Shown piece after piece: positions 1-5,201 of a stretch of 6,885 nucleotides of DNA. The DNA is from CAZHAX01 sp964530325 (lineage in GTDB: Bacteria > Chloroflexota > Anaerolineae > B4-G1): the NCBI GenBank assembly GCA_964530325.1, contig CAZHAX010000037.1, forward strand, positions 1-6,885. The letters run 5' to 3'. Position 1 is the stretch's first letter. Each line of letters starts with the position of its first letter. The notes below the pieces were generated by a model. The model did no database searches and was not told where the DNA came from. It saw only the letters and a program-made list of their open reading frames with translations. A program made the position numbers and the translations under genes.

Positions 1-117
1 CAGCAGATGCTTCAGGTAGAACCAGTAGCGGCTCACCGTCATCTCCGCCAGCTGCCTATCCTGAGCAAGATGAGACAGGTACTCCCTAACCCATTGGTAG
101 TTTCGTCTGTTGACCAT
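1..117 (-). CDS. Tyrosine recombinase/integrase, N-terminal fragment (runs off the left edge)
   Basis: Only the first 39 codons are inside the window. They encode a helical segment beginning MVNRRNYQWV and containing REYLSHLAQDRQLAEMTV, SRYWFYLKHLL. This matches the SAM-like core-binding domain at the start of XerC/D-type tyrosine recombinases, where a short 'hold the site' helix (YLxxL......T...Y...L) precedes the catalytic domain. The catalytic R-H-R-Y residues would lie beyond position 1 and cannot be seen. The ATG at 117-115 is preferred because GAGGTG lies six bases upstream. The start lies 32 bp inside the end of the upstream helix-turn-helix/zinc-ribbon gene, so the two are probably translationally coupled. 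The family call rests on a short stretch and is an inference from pattern; a different helical DNA-binding protein is possible. Confidence 0.72.
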   Translation of the reverse strand, partial: MVNRRNYQWVREYLSHLAQDRQLAEMTVSRYWFYLKHLL

Positions 118-574
118 TTCGCACACCTCGATTCACTCTCGCCCCGCAGCGGGGGCAGGTTCCACTGATCCACTTCCTGCCCTGCTTCTCCCGCAGCACA
201 GGACCGTCCATCTCCACCGGAGCCCGGCAGCGCATACAGTATCCCTCGCCGGGCTGCATCGGCTGACCCACCTCCGCAGCTCGCGTTTCCTCGACCCAGG
301 CAGCAAACTCCCGGCCGCTGATCCAGATGTGATTCCTTCCATCGCGCCGGTGAGGAGCACCAGCCTTGGCCCACCTGACTATCCTGCTCGCTTCCACTCC
401 CACTTCAAGAGCCAGCTCCGAGGTCGTGTAGTACATAGGCAGCAGGCCAGGTGCACGGACTATCACCGAGTGGGGTATCGCCAGGACTCGCTTGCTCGTA
501 CTGCTTTCTGTCTCCTGATTCATTGTTCTGATCACTGAATCGTTCAGACTCGAGTCGAACGCTCTCTCGCTCAT
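86..574 (-). CDS. Small DNA-binding protein: winged helix-turn-helix plus C-terminal zinc ribbon (DUF5679-like)
   Basis: This 162-aa protein has an unstructured N-terminus (1-45), then an excisionase/MerR-like winged helix-turn-helix at about 48-97: YTTSELALEVGVEASRIV, a basic wing with HRRDGRNHIW, and a closing GREFAAWVEE helix. A zinc ribbon follows at about 111-150 with two CxxC knuckles, C113/C116 (YCMRC) and C140/C143 (CPRCG), resembling the DUF5679 pattern. The start ATG at 574 has GGGGGAAGG just upstream; an internal ATG at residue 18 lacks a good ribosome-binding site. Its 3' end overlaps the tyrosine recombinase gene by 32 bp. By analogy with excisionase-type partners of integrases it may control recombination direction or bind the attachment site, but this role is inferred. 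Alternatively it is a transcription regulator of the recombinase operon. Confidence 0.82.
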   Translation of the reverse strand: MSERAFDSSLNDSVIRTMNQETESSTSKRVLAIPHSVIVRAPGLLPMYYTTSELALEVGVEASRIVRWAKAGAPHRRDGRNHIWISGREFAAWVEETRAAEVGQPMQPGEGYCMRCRAPVEMDGPVLREKQGRKWISGTCPRCGARVNRGVRNGQQTKLPMG

Positions 575-617
575 TGCCTTCCCCCTGTGTCACCAGATCG
601 AATGCGCCTTCTCCCCT

Positions 618-644
618 GGCCCGAGACATACGTCGCCTCGGGCC
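618..644. repeat. Inverted repeat upstream of the helix-turn-helix/zinc-ribbon gene
   Basis: GGCCCGAG at 618-625 and CTCGGGCC at 637-644 are perfect 8-bp arms separated by 11 bases. The repeat ends 44 bases before the start codon at 574, a position suited to an operator or a leader hairpin for that gene. No convincing -35/-10 pair was found around it. Confidence 0.45.
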
Positions 645-841
645 GGTGATAACCACACATCGATCGGCGAACAGAGGGAGACCGACGCGGGAAGGCAGGA
701 GATGCCCAAGAGGGGACAGGGCTGACCGTGCGCGGCCAGTGCTGTCTCAGCTGCTACTGGCGAATACCAGCTGCTGAGCCCGACTCACCCTGGCCTACTT
801 CGTGGGATGCCGCACGGTTGCTGGCCCTCCGCACACAGAGA

Positions 842-868
842 AAGCGCCGAGCAAGTCGCTCGGCGCTT
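842..868 (-). terminator. Probable intrinsic terminator of the secreted-protein operon
   Basis: AAGCGCCGAGC (842-852) and GCTCGGCGCTT (858-868) form a perfect 11-bp stem with a 5-base loop. Read on the minus strand the stem ends in ...GCGCTT and is followed by TCTCTGTGTG, a moderately U-rich tail, whereas the plus-strand side has no T run. It lies about 290 nt after the stop codon at 1160, so the operon would have a long 3' untranslated region. It also separates the operon from the next minus-strand gene. Confidence 0.6.
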
Positions 869-999
869 CGCTGACAACCATACTGCAGGGGATGCTAGAG
901 CCTACGTGCGCTTATGGGCATTCTCGTGTAGACTGACAACAAGCCTGTATACTTGCCAGTCGCTGGCTATGCCTGGAACACCCGCCTACGGCCGCCATC

Positions 1000-1026
1000 G
1001 GCGCCCAATGTGCTATACTGGGCGCC
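1000..1026. repeat. Inverted repeat bracketing a TATACT element
   Basis: GGCGCCCA (1000-1007) and TGGGCGCC (1019-1026) are perfect 8-bp arms with 11 bases between them that include TATACT on the plus strand. There is no matching -35 element 16-18 bases upstream and no gene follows on the plus strand, so it is equally likely to be a hairpin in the 3' untranslated region of the minus-strand operon. Confidence 0.4.
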
Positions 1027-1087
1027 CTAGCGCTGCCCGACTCCGTCGCATCTGTGACAATGAAGTTGCATACCAGGGTCAGGAACC

Positions 1088-1140
1088 GACCCGGCCGGGA
1101 GGTGCTTCCCGGCCAGGTCGATGAGTTCCTTGTGTTCCTT
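1088..1140 (-). repeat. Hairpin repeat, copy 1 (downstream of the operon)
   Basis: On the minus strand this element reads AAGGAACACAAGGAACTC, then a hairpin whose arms are GACCTGGCCGGGA (1119-1107) and TCCCGGCCGGGTC (1100-1088), 13 pairs with one U-G wobble, around a 6-base loop. The segment 1109-1130 is identical over 22 bp to 3281-3302, and similarity extends on both sides. It starts 20 nt after the stop codon of the YLPLVL-tail protein gene. There is no T run, so a simple intrinsic terminator is not the best explanation. Confidence 0.75.
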
Positions 1141-1159
1141 CCCTACCGGGAAACGCCGC

Positions 1160-1516
1160 TCAGTAGCTGCGCAGCACCAGCGGCAGGTAGATGCTGAACG
1201 ATGGCGGCCCCGCCGCTGCGCTGCCGCCTGCCCAGAAACCCCCTGCCAGCGTGTACCCGCCGCCTGCCAGTTGCCCTGCGTCCGGCTGGCCGGCGGTGGA
1301 GCCCAGGGTGTAGCTACTGGATTCGTCGGTGACGTATCCCCCGCCGCCATCGACGGTCCACCAGGAGAGGTCGTAGCCCGCGTCGTCTGACAAGGCGTAT
1401 GTCACAGGTGCGGATGGCACGCTAGTCTCCTGGAGGGCCGACACAGCGCTGCCGGATCGATACAAAACGGCAAGAGCTAGAAAGAAAGAAGTGACCAGCA
1501 GAATTCTGCGCTTCAT
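1160..1516 (-). CDS. Small secreted protein with C-terminal YLPLVL tail motif
   Basis: This 118-aa protein starts with a signal peptide (MKRRILLVTSFFLALAVLY..., predicted cleavage near residue 27). The mature part has an LSWWTVDGGGG segment (50-60), then SSYTLGSTAGQPDAGQL and GGGYTLAGGFWAGG (67-98), a Gly/Ala/Pro linker and the tail FSIYLPLVLRSY at the very end. From memory, short exported proteins with the same segments and a terminal (V/I)YLPLV(L/M)R tail are frequent in Anaerolineae and relatives, but their function is not established; the tail might be a sorting or anchoring signal. The ATG at 1516 is nine bases after the stop of the upstream adhesin-like gene and has AAGGTGG before it, so the two are one operon. 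A partner or accessory role at the cell surface is inferred. Confidence 0.8.
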   Translation of the reverse strand: MKRRILLVTSFFLALAVLYRSGSAVSALQETSVPSAPVTYALSDDAGYDLSWWTVDGGGGYVTDESSSYTLGSTAGQPDAGQLAGGGYTLAGGFWAGGSAAAGPPSFSIYLPLVLRSY

Positions 1517-1525
1517 GAGACCACC

Positions 1526-3208
1526 TTACTTGCCCACCCAGCCAGTTGTGCCGGTGCAGATGTAGAGGTTGGTCGTACCATCAGTGCGCACTACTATCCG
1601 ACCTGCTTCCGATGTCTCGTCACAGTCGGTCGACGGCGGTGTGTCACCGAAAATGGTCGGGAACTGGATATAGCCCTGTGTCACCTGAAGCGAGCTGTTT
1701 GGGGCTGTCGTGCCCACCCCGACCCGACCATCTACATACAGGTTGCCTCCGGTGTTCTGTTGAATGCAATAGAGGGGATAGTAGTGTGTGCAGTAGCAGC
1801 CACCTGCAGACTGAAATGTCCAGGATGAACCCGCAGCGTCGGATCGCCCCAGACTATAGGCGCCGTAAACGCAGCCGGAATCAACGGTAGTCCAACTGTT
1901 GCAGTACTGCCCTCCTGCCTGAGCCCCACTTGTTGAAGTGCTCGTCCATACATATCCCCCATAGGAGCCGCCAGACTCAGTCTTGCCGATCGATGCGGCA
2001 AGAGAGCCGTCCGTCAGATCAGCCCAGTTGTTGGCAATCAGCGTTCCATCCACCAGCCGGTAGGGAAGATTACTGTGAATCAACCGGCCTGCTGCACTGG
2101 TCGTTCCGTCGCTCAGCCAAGCACGGTAGATACCAGCGAGGCCGGCTTCCCCAGCCCGGGCCTGGCAGATGGCATCCGCCCCGGCGAGGCCCCCCAGGTT
2201 TCCATTATGCGATGTGGAGGTGACAAAGACCAGGTTGTAGCTGGCTTCAGAAGTGATGGCGGCGGTGCCGACAAGCTCCAGCGGGTGATCAGGTGTCACC
2301 GTTCCTATACCCACATAGCCAGCCGTATCCACGTAGACGGCATTGGCCGGACTGCCATCTGCAGCGGTCAGAGCATTGTGACTGTGAGTCGACGAGGCAA
2401 AAGCACTGGCCTGTTGCCCGTCGAGAAGGTCGGCGTCCAGGCCAGAACCAGACCCTTCAACCACGTTGATAGATGTTCCCGCCAGGTTGATCTGGTTTCC
2501 CGCTGAATACGTGGTATCGTCGTCCTGCTCGCACGTCACGCTGCCGTCGGCGTTGACCTCGCGCACGGCGTAGCCCGCGCTGCACACCCCCGTCACTCGC
2601 TGCTGGACCGTGGAGGTGACCACGCTGAAAGCGCCGCCGGCCAGGTCCAGCCCGACCCCGGCCGTGTACGTCGCGTCGTCGTCCTCGGCTGGCCCCCACG
2701 CGCTGCCGTCCCACGCCAGCACCTGGCCTGGTGCAGGCACCGTGGTGGTCACCGCGTTGCCCTGCAGCGCCCCGGCGGAAGCGGCGTACAGCGCGTAGGG
2801 AGACGCCGTCAGCTCCTGGCGCCCCAGGTCGGCAGTGACGCTATCGCCGGGGCACAATACCTGGATCCCCAGCCAGCGGGCCTCGCCCGCGAACACGCCG
2901 CTCCCAAAGTCCAGGGCCACGGTGAACAGCCCGTCGCTGATGGGCACGGTGTTGCTGATAGCCGTCCCCACCTGGCCGCCGTCTGTCTGCTGGTCGTACA
3001 GGCGGAACTCCATCTGGCAGTCCGCGTTCACCGGCTCGCCGTTCTTGTCCAGGCGGCCCTGGTAGGTGAAGCTTGTGCCTACCCAAGCCGATGCGGCTAC
3101 GGCCCGCTGATTGCCATCGGCCGCCAGAGCAGCTGCCGTGACGACTGCAACCGTCAGGAACACTGCGACGCCCAGGCTCACAACCATCCATCTCGTTCTG
3201 TTCTTCAT
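1526..3208 (-). CDS. Secreted adhesin-like protein: tail-fibre-like stalk with DUF1554 / C-type-lectin-like domain
   Basis: The 560-aa protein opens with a signal peptide (1-30, ending ALAA). Residues 42-145 form a beta-rich module starting FTYQGRLDKNGEPVN and ending ELTASPYALYAASAGAL, common at the head of bacterial tail-fibre-like surface proteins. Two related units follow, DDDATYTAGVGLDLAG (177-192) and DDDTTYSAGNQINLAG (230-245), then GLDADLLDGQ (256-265) and a GYVGIGTVTPDHPLEL repeat (297-312). Residues about 325-484 match the DUF1554/C-type-lectin-like pattern: HNGNLGGLAGADAICQARA, WADLTDGS, GYVWTSTS and a Cys-rich end (C436, C446, C471, C473, C481). A second GVGTTAPNSSLQV unit and a short C-terminal domain end the protein. 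The start at 3208 is chosen because AAAGGA lies seven bases upstream; an in-frame start at 3325 would bury the signal peptide. Likely a trimeric, exported ligand-binding protein; the ligand is unknown. Confidence 0.85.
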   Translation of the reverse strand: MKNRTRWMVVSLGVAVFLTVAVVTAAALAADGNQRAVAASAWVGTSFTYQGRLDKNGEPVNADCQMEFRLYDQQTDGGQVGTAISNTVPISDGLFTVALDFGSGVFAGEARWLGIQVLCPGDSVTADLGRQELTASPYALYAASAGALQGNAVTTTVPAPGQVLAWDGSAWGPAEDDDATYTAGVGLDLAGGAFSVVTSTVQQRVTGVCSAGYAVREVNADGSVTCEQDDDTTYSAGNQINLAGTSINVVEGSGSGLDADLLDGQQASAFASSTHSHNALTAADGSPANAVYVDTAGYVGIGTVTPDHPLELVGTAAITSEASYNLVFVTSTSHNGNLGGLAGADAICQARAGEAGLAGIYRAWLSDGTTSAAGRLIHSNLPYRLVDGTLIANNWADLTDGSLAASIGKTESGGSYGGYVWTSTSTSGAQAGGQYCNSWTTVDSGCVYGAYSLGRSDAAGSSWTFQSAGGCYCTHYYPLYCIQQNTGGNLYVDGRVGVGTTAPNSSLQVTQGYIQFPTIFGDTPPSTDCDETSEAGRIVVRTDGTTNLYICTGTTGWVGK

Positions 3209-3259
3209 CGTACTGTCCTTTCCCAACTGGATTAGCCCGCCGCGCCACGACCAGCACGC

Positions 3260-3315
3260 GACCTGGTCGGGCAGTGCGTACCGGCCAGGTCGATGAGTTC
3301 CTCTCTGTGCTCCTT
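3260..3315 (-). repeat. Hairpin repeat, copy 2 (in the leader of the operon)
   Basis: On the minus strand this reads AAGGAGCACAGAGAGGAACTC and then a hairpin with arms GACCTGGCCGG (3291-3281) and CCGACCAGGTC (3270-3260), ten pairs with one C-A mismatch, around a 10-base loop containing GCAC. The 22 bp at 3281-3302 are identical to 1109-1130. The wobble U-G pair of copy 1 is a U-A pair here, so the stem is kept although the bases differ. It ends about 50 nt before the start codon at 3208. Confidence 0.75.
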
Positions 3316-3757
3316 TCGCTCTCACGGTGCGCCCACCTCATGGAGCTCAGGTCAACCTGTGCCCAGTCAACGCTGCCGCACAGGCCTGCCACGGCACCTG
3401 GCGGACGAACCGATGGATTGACGGGGTCCAACGGGAGGCCTGAAGAATGGTGGGGACAAAGGGCTGCACAGCACAGGAACGGATGACGCACCTGCCTGAA
3501 ACGTACCGGCCACAGGAGATGCCCCCGCATCCCCTGCAGCCGCACCACCCACAAACGCACGCTGTGCCGCATCTACTTCCACACCACGGCGATGACACCG
3601 TCACGAACCCGAGCGCGTGGGTTCCAGGCCCACTCTCGATTGGCGGCCCCGATTGTCTCGATATGGTCCAATCCTTCCGCTGGAGAGTAGTGGTTCCCCT
3701 CAGACACCGGGAGAGAGCTTTCGCCCGTAGGCTCTCGGGGTTCAAGAGATGGGGCGG

Positions 3758-3786
3758 ATTGTAGCACGATGACCAGGCAGAGGCAA
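3758..3786 (-). promoter_or_regulatory. Candidate sigma70 promoter for the secreted-protein operon
   Basis: On the minus strand TTGCCT (3786-3781) is followed after exactly 17 bases by TACAAT (3763-3758), which matches the -10 consensus at five of six positions. Transcription would start near 3751, giving a leader of about 540 nt before the ATG at 3208. A closer promoter was not found, but the distance makes the assignment uncertain. Confidence 0.45.
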
Positions 3787-3968
3787 ACGCGGGTGCCAGC
3801 GATCGGGACGAGACGCTCCCGATGATCTAGCGACTCAATCCGGCGACGCTGGCTGCCTTGACGGAAGCTCGTCCAGCATGCCACCACATTGTCGCTGCTT
3901 GAGACCGGCTAGCGGCCGCAGTATACAACTCTATTGTCTCTCTACATCTCGCCACAATTCCACACCGG

Positions 3969-4433
3969 TCACTTCTTCACCAGTCTCTCGTCGATCGGAA
4001 ACGGTACGGGTGGTCCGATTGTGATCCTGGCGAGATCCGCATGCTCGGGATTCAGCAAGTAGTTGGTCTCCTGCGGCACGATTGCGCTCGGGACCTCGAG
4101 CAGCGCCGATCGCCTCTCTCGAACCCATTGATCCCCTATCAGTTGCGTCTCTACAAGAGGCGCACCCGAGGCCCAGCCGCTCGGCAGCTCGTCTACCTCC
4201 ACCTCGGACAACAGCGACTCGTCGAAACCTACGCTGAACAGGCAGTAGGCAGCGAGCGCATCCGCCCACTCGAGATGGACAAGCACCTCCAGCAGCGCAA
4301 GAGATGCGCTGGAAGCCAGGTAGACCACCCTCGTGCCCCGGCTGTTCCATCGGCCTCCGGCGAGCCGCGGGCCCTCACCGGTGAAAGCTGTGGCCGCAAG
4401 CCTGGCCTTCACGATGCGCCAGCCCTGCAGCAT
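3969..4433 (-). CDS. RES-domain toxin of a RES-Xre toxin-antitoxin system (probable NAD+-degrading enzyme)
   Basis: The 154-aa protein is a compact RES domain, the expected full length for the family. Characterised members (MbcT, ParT and the Photorhabdus Res toxin) act on NAD+ or on nucleotide metabolism and stop growth. Visible family marks are the opening WRIVKA (5-10), GGRWNSRGTRVVYLA (26-40) with R28 and Y38, LALLEVLVH with E49, then VPSAIVPQETNYLLNPEH (114-131). R28, Y38 and E49 have the same 10- and 11-residue spacing as the R31/Y41/E52 set reported as essential in a studied homologue, so the active site looks intact. The gene follows the antitoxin with a TGATG stop-start overlap. The ATG at 4433 is preferred; a TTG immediately before it, seven bases after GGAG, is an alternative. 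The exact product chemistry in this homologue is inferred. Confidence 0.93.
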   Translation of the reverse strand: MLQGWRIVKARLAATAFTGEGPRLAGGRWNSRGTRVVYLASSASLALLEVLVHLEWADALAAYCLFSVGFDESLLSEVEVDELPSGWASGAPLVETQLIGDQWVRERRSALLEVPSAIVPQETNYLLNPEHADLARITIGPPVPFPIDERLVKK

Positions 4434-4933
4434 CAAGTGAACACTCCGTGCTCGATGCGCAGGATCAGGTCTTCGACCTCTCGCGCCCCGACCTCCGTCT
4501 TGATCATCTCCAGAGGCACCCTCGCGCCCAAAGCGCGCTTAGGCGTCGACAGCCAGCGCCTGGCCTCTTCTCGATCCCCCTCGAAGAGAGCAACGGCACT
4601 GCCGAAGACCCGGGCAACGCGGAGCAGCTTCTCCGACTCGCCCGGAGTGAGCCACCCTTCGTCCTTGCGCCGGGACAGCGTCCGCTCCGCAATGCCGACC
4701 AGCTCGGCAAGCTGGGACTTGGCTATCAACGTCTGCTCCATGAAGCGGCGGAAGGCGTCGTATGCGAAGCCGGCTTCCACCTTGTCGATCAGACTCCACA
4801 GGTCGCTGACCTCCAGTCCCAGCTGGCGCGCGTAGTCGAGCGGCCGTTTCTCGTCCACAGCCGTCGAGGCTGCGGCGCCCTCGCGTTCGCGACCCTTCAG
4901 CGTCCCAGCAGCCCCACTTGTCCCCCTGCCCAT
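4433..4933 (-). CDS. Xre/MbcA/ParS-family antitoxin of the RES-Xre system
   Basis: This 166-aa protein has a variable N-terminus (1-55), an Xre-like helix-turn-helix region at about 58-98 (FRRFMEQTLIAKSQLAELVG, IAERTLSRRKDEGWLTPGES) and the C-terminal toxin-binding DUF2384 region at about 100-166 (LLRVARVFGSAVALFEGD, RRWLSTPKRALGARVPLEM, EVEDLILRIEHGVFT). In this family the C-terminus caps the toxin active site and the helix-turn-helix represses the operon. The ATG at 4933 is chosen because GGGGGAG lies five bases upstream; an in-frame ATG at 4972 overlaps the -10 box (TATAATG) and cannot be translated from that promoter. It overlaps the toxin gene by one base and is controlled by the promoter and palindrome just upstream. 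Confidence 0.93.
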   Translation of the reverse strand: MGRGTSGAAGTLKGREREGAAASTAVDEKRPLDYARQLGLEVSDLWSLIDKVEAGFAYDAFRRFMEQTLIAKSQLAELVGIAERTLSRRKDEGWLTPGESEKLLRVARVFGSAVALFEGDREEARRWLSTPKRALGARVPLEMIKTEVGAREVEDLILRIEHGVFT

Positions 4934-4957
4934 CACAGCTCCCCCTTTCCCGCCTGC

Positions 4958-4989
4958 GCCATCTGGCCTCATTATACCCGCCAGATGGC
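4958..4989. promoter_or_regulatory. Palindromic operator over the -10 box of the RES-Xre operon
   Basis: GCCATCTGGC (4958-4967) and GCCAGATGGC (4980-4989) are perfect 10-bp inverted arms separated by 12 bases that contain the -10 box. The arm centres are 22 bp apart, about two helical turns, so two helix-turn-helix units could bind on one face of the DNA and block RNA polymerase. Binding by the encoded Xre antitoxin is inferred from position and from known autoregulation in the family. Confidence 0.8.
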
Positions 4990-5000
4990 CGTGTTGTCAA
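4971..5000 (-). promoter_or_regulatory. Consensus sigma70 promoter of the RES-Xre operon
   Basis: On the minus strand TTGACA (5000-4995) and TATAAT (4976-4971), both exact consensus, are 18 bases apart. The start site would be near 4964, giving a leader of about 30 nt with the GGGGGAG ribosome-binding site before the ATG at 4933. Such a strong promoter is consistent with one that is normally held down by its antitoxin. Confidence 0.88.
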
Positions 5001-5157
5001 GTCCGCGTACAACTGACCGCGGCAAAGCCGCTGCGGAAGCTCTGCTCTCCTGCGCGGGCCTTGCGCAAGTCCACGCACTGGCATCGCACACGCGCAGCCC
5101 TCCATGCGGGGTCTGCCTGATCCAGCCAGGTAGACCGGACCCCCGGGCCGAGCCGCA

Positions 5158-5186
5158 TTGCCGTACGCACTCCACCCGCCTATACT
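5158..5186 (+). promoter_or_regulatory. Candidate sigma70 promoter for the 137-aa hypothetical protein gene
   Basis: TTGCCG (5158-5163) and TATACT (5181-5186) are separated by exactly 17 bases. The predicted start near 5193 leaves only about nine nucleotides before the ATG at 5202, so the transcript may be nearly leaderless. Confidence 0.6.
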
Positions 5187-5201
5187 AGGGCAGCGTTAGC
5201 T

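Larger units (their letters stand above)
575..1159. other. Gene-free interval between the recombination module and the secreted-protein operon
   Basis: I see no convincing coding region on either strand in this 585-nt stretch. It contains the inverted repeat at 618-644, an imperfect hairpin at about 747-777 (CTCAGC/GCTGAG outer stem with CTGG/CCAG inside), the strong terminator-like hairpin at 842-868, an inverted repeat at 1000-1026, and one copy of the duplicated hairpin repeat at 1088-1140. It therefore carries the 3' end of the secreted-protein operon and the 5' region of the helix-turn-helix/zinc-ribbon gene. I did not find a clear sigma70 promoter for the latter. Confidence 0.6.
3209..3968. 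other. 760-nt gene-free interval; probable long leader of the secreted-protein operon
   Basis: No open frame here has a convincing combination of start signal, codon use and recognisable protein. It holds a minus-strand promoter (3758-3786), hairpin repeat copy 2 (3260-3315) and several further stems: GATGC/GCATC around CCCC (3518-3531), GTGGG/CCCAC (3617-3633), a longer two-part stem of CTCTC+GATTGG with CCAATC+GAGAG (3633-3687), GAGAGC/GCTCTC (3714-3736) and ATCGGGA/TCCCGAT (3802-3823). The segment 3824-3968 follows the toxin gene and shows no clear terminator. Confidence 0.5.

Noticed and set aside
1088..1140. Integron attC-like cassette site
   Set aside because: Hairpin and flanking placement are suggestive, but the GTTRRRY/RYYYAAC core sequences are absent.
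3209..3325. N-terminal extension of the adhesin-like protein to a start at 3325
   Set aside because: It would place 39 extra residues before a clear signal peptide and would translate the hairpin repeat; the ATG at 3208 has a strong ribosome-binding site.
2841..3572. Long minus-strand open frame overlapping the adhesin-like gene
   Set aside because: It is a shadow frame: arginine-rich, no recognisable domain, and the overlapping frame has a signal peptide and known domains.
3617..3633. tRNA T-arm-like stem GTGGGTTCCAGGCCCAC
   Set aside because: The loop does not match the GTTCRA T-loop pattern, and no acceptor stem, D-arm or anticodon arm can be built around it.
3347..3745. Minus-strand frame with ten cysteines in 37 residues (CGSRCGTACVCGWCGCRGC...), resembling a Cys-rich peptide
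   Set aside because: The cysteines come from a G/T-rich strand composition; the frame opens with TTG without a ribosome-binding site and the flanking residues look random. No peptide-modifying enzyme is nearby.
3573..3887. Minus-strand 104-codon open frame with a short hydrophobic stretch
   Set aside because: G/C at third codon positions is about background level and lower than in the confident genes; it spans the promoter at 3758-3786 and has no good start signal.
4934..4972. Antitoxin start at 4972
   Set aside because: That ATG is part of the TATAATG -10 element, upstream of the predicted transcription start.
4041..5188. Long plus-strand open frames opposite the RES-Xre genes
   Set aside because: They are antisense to confidently identified toxin and antitoxin genes and show low-complexity Arg/Pro/Ser composition.
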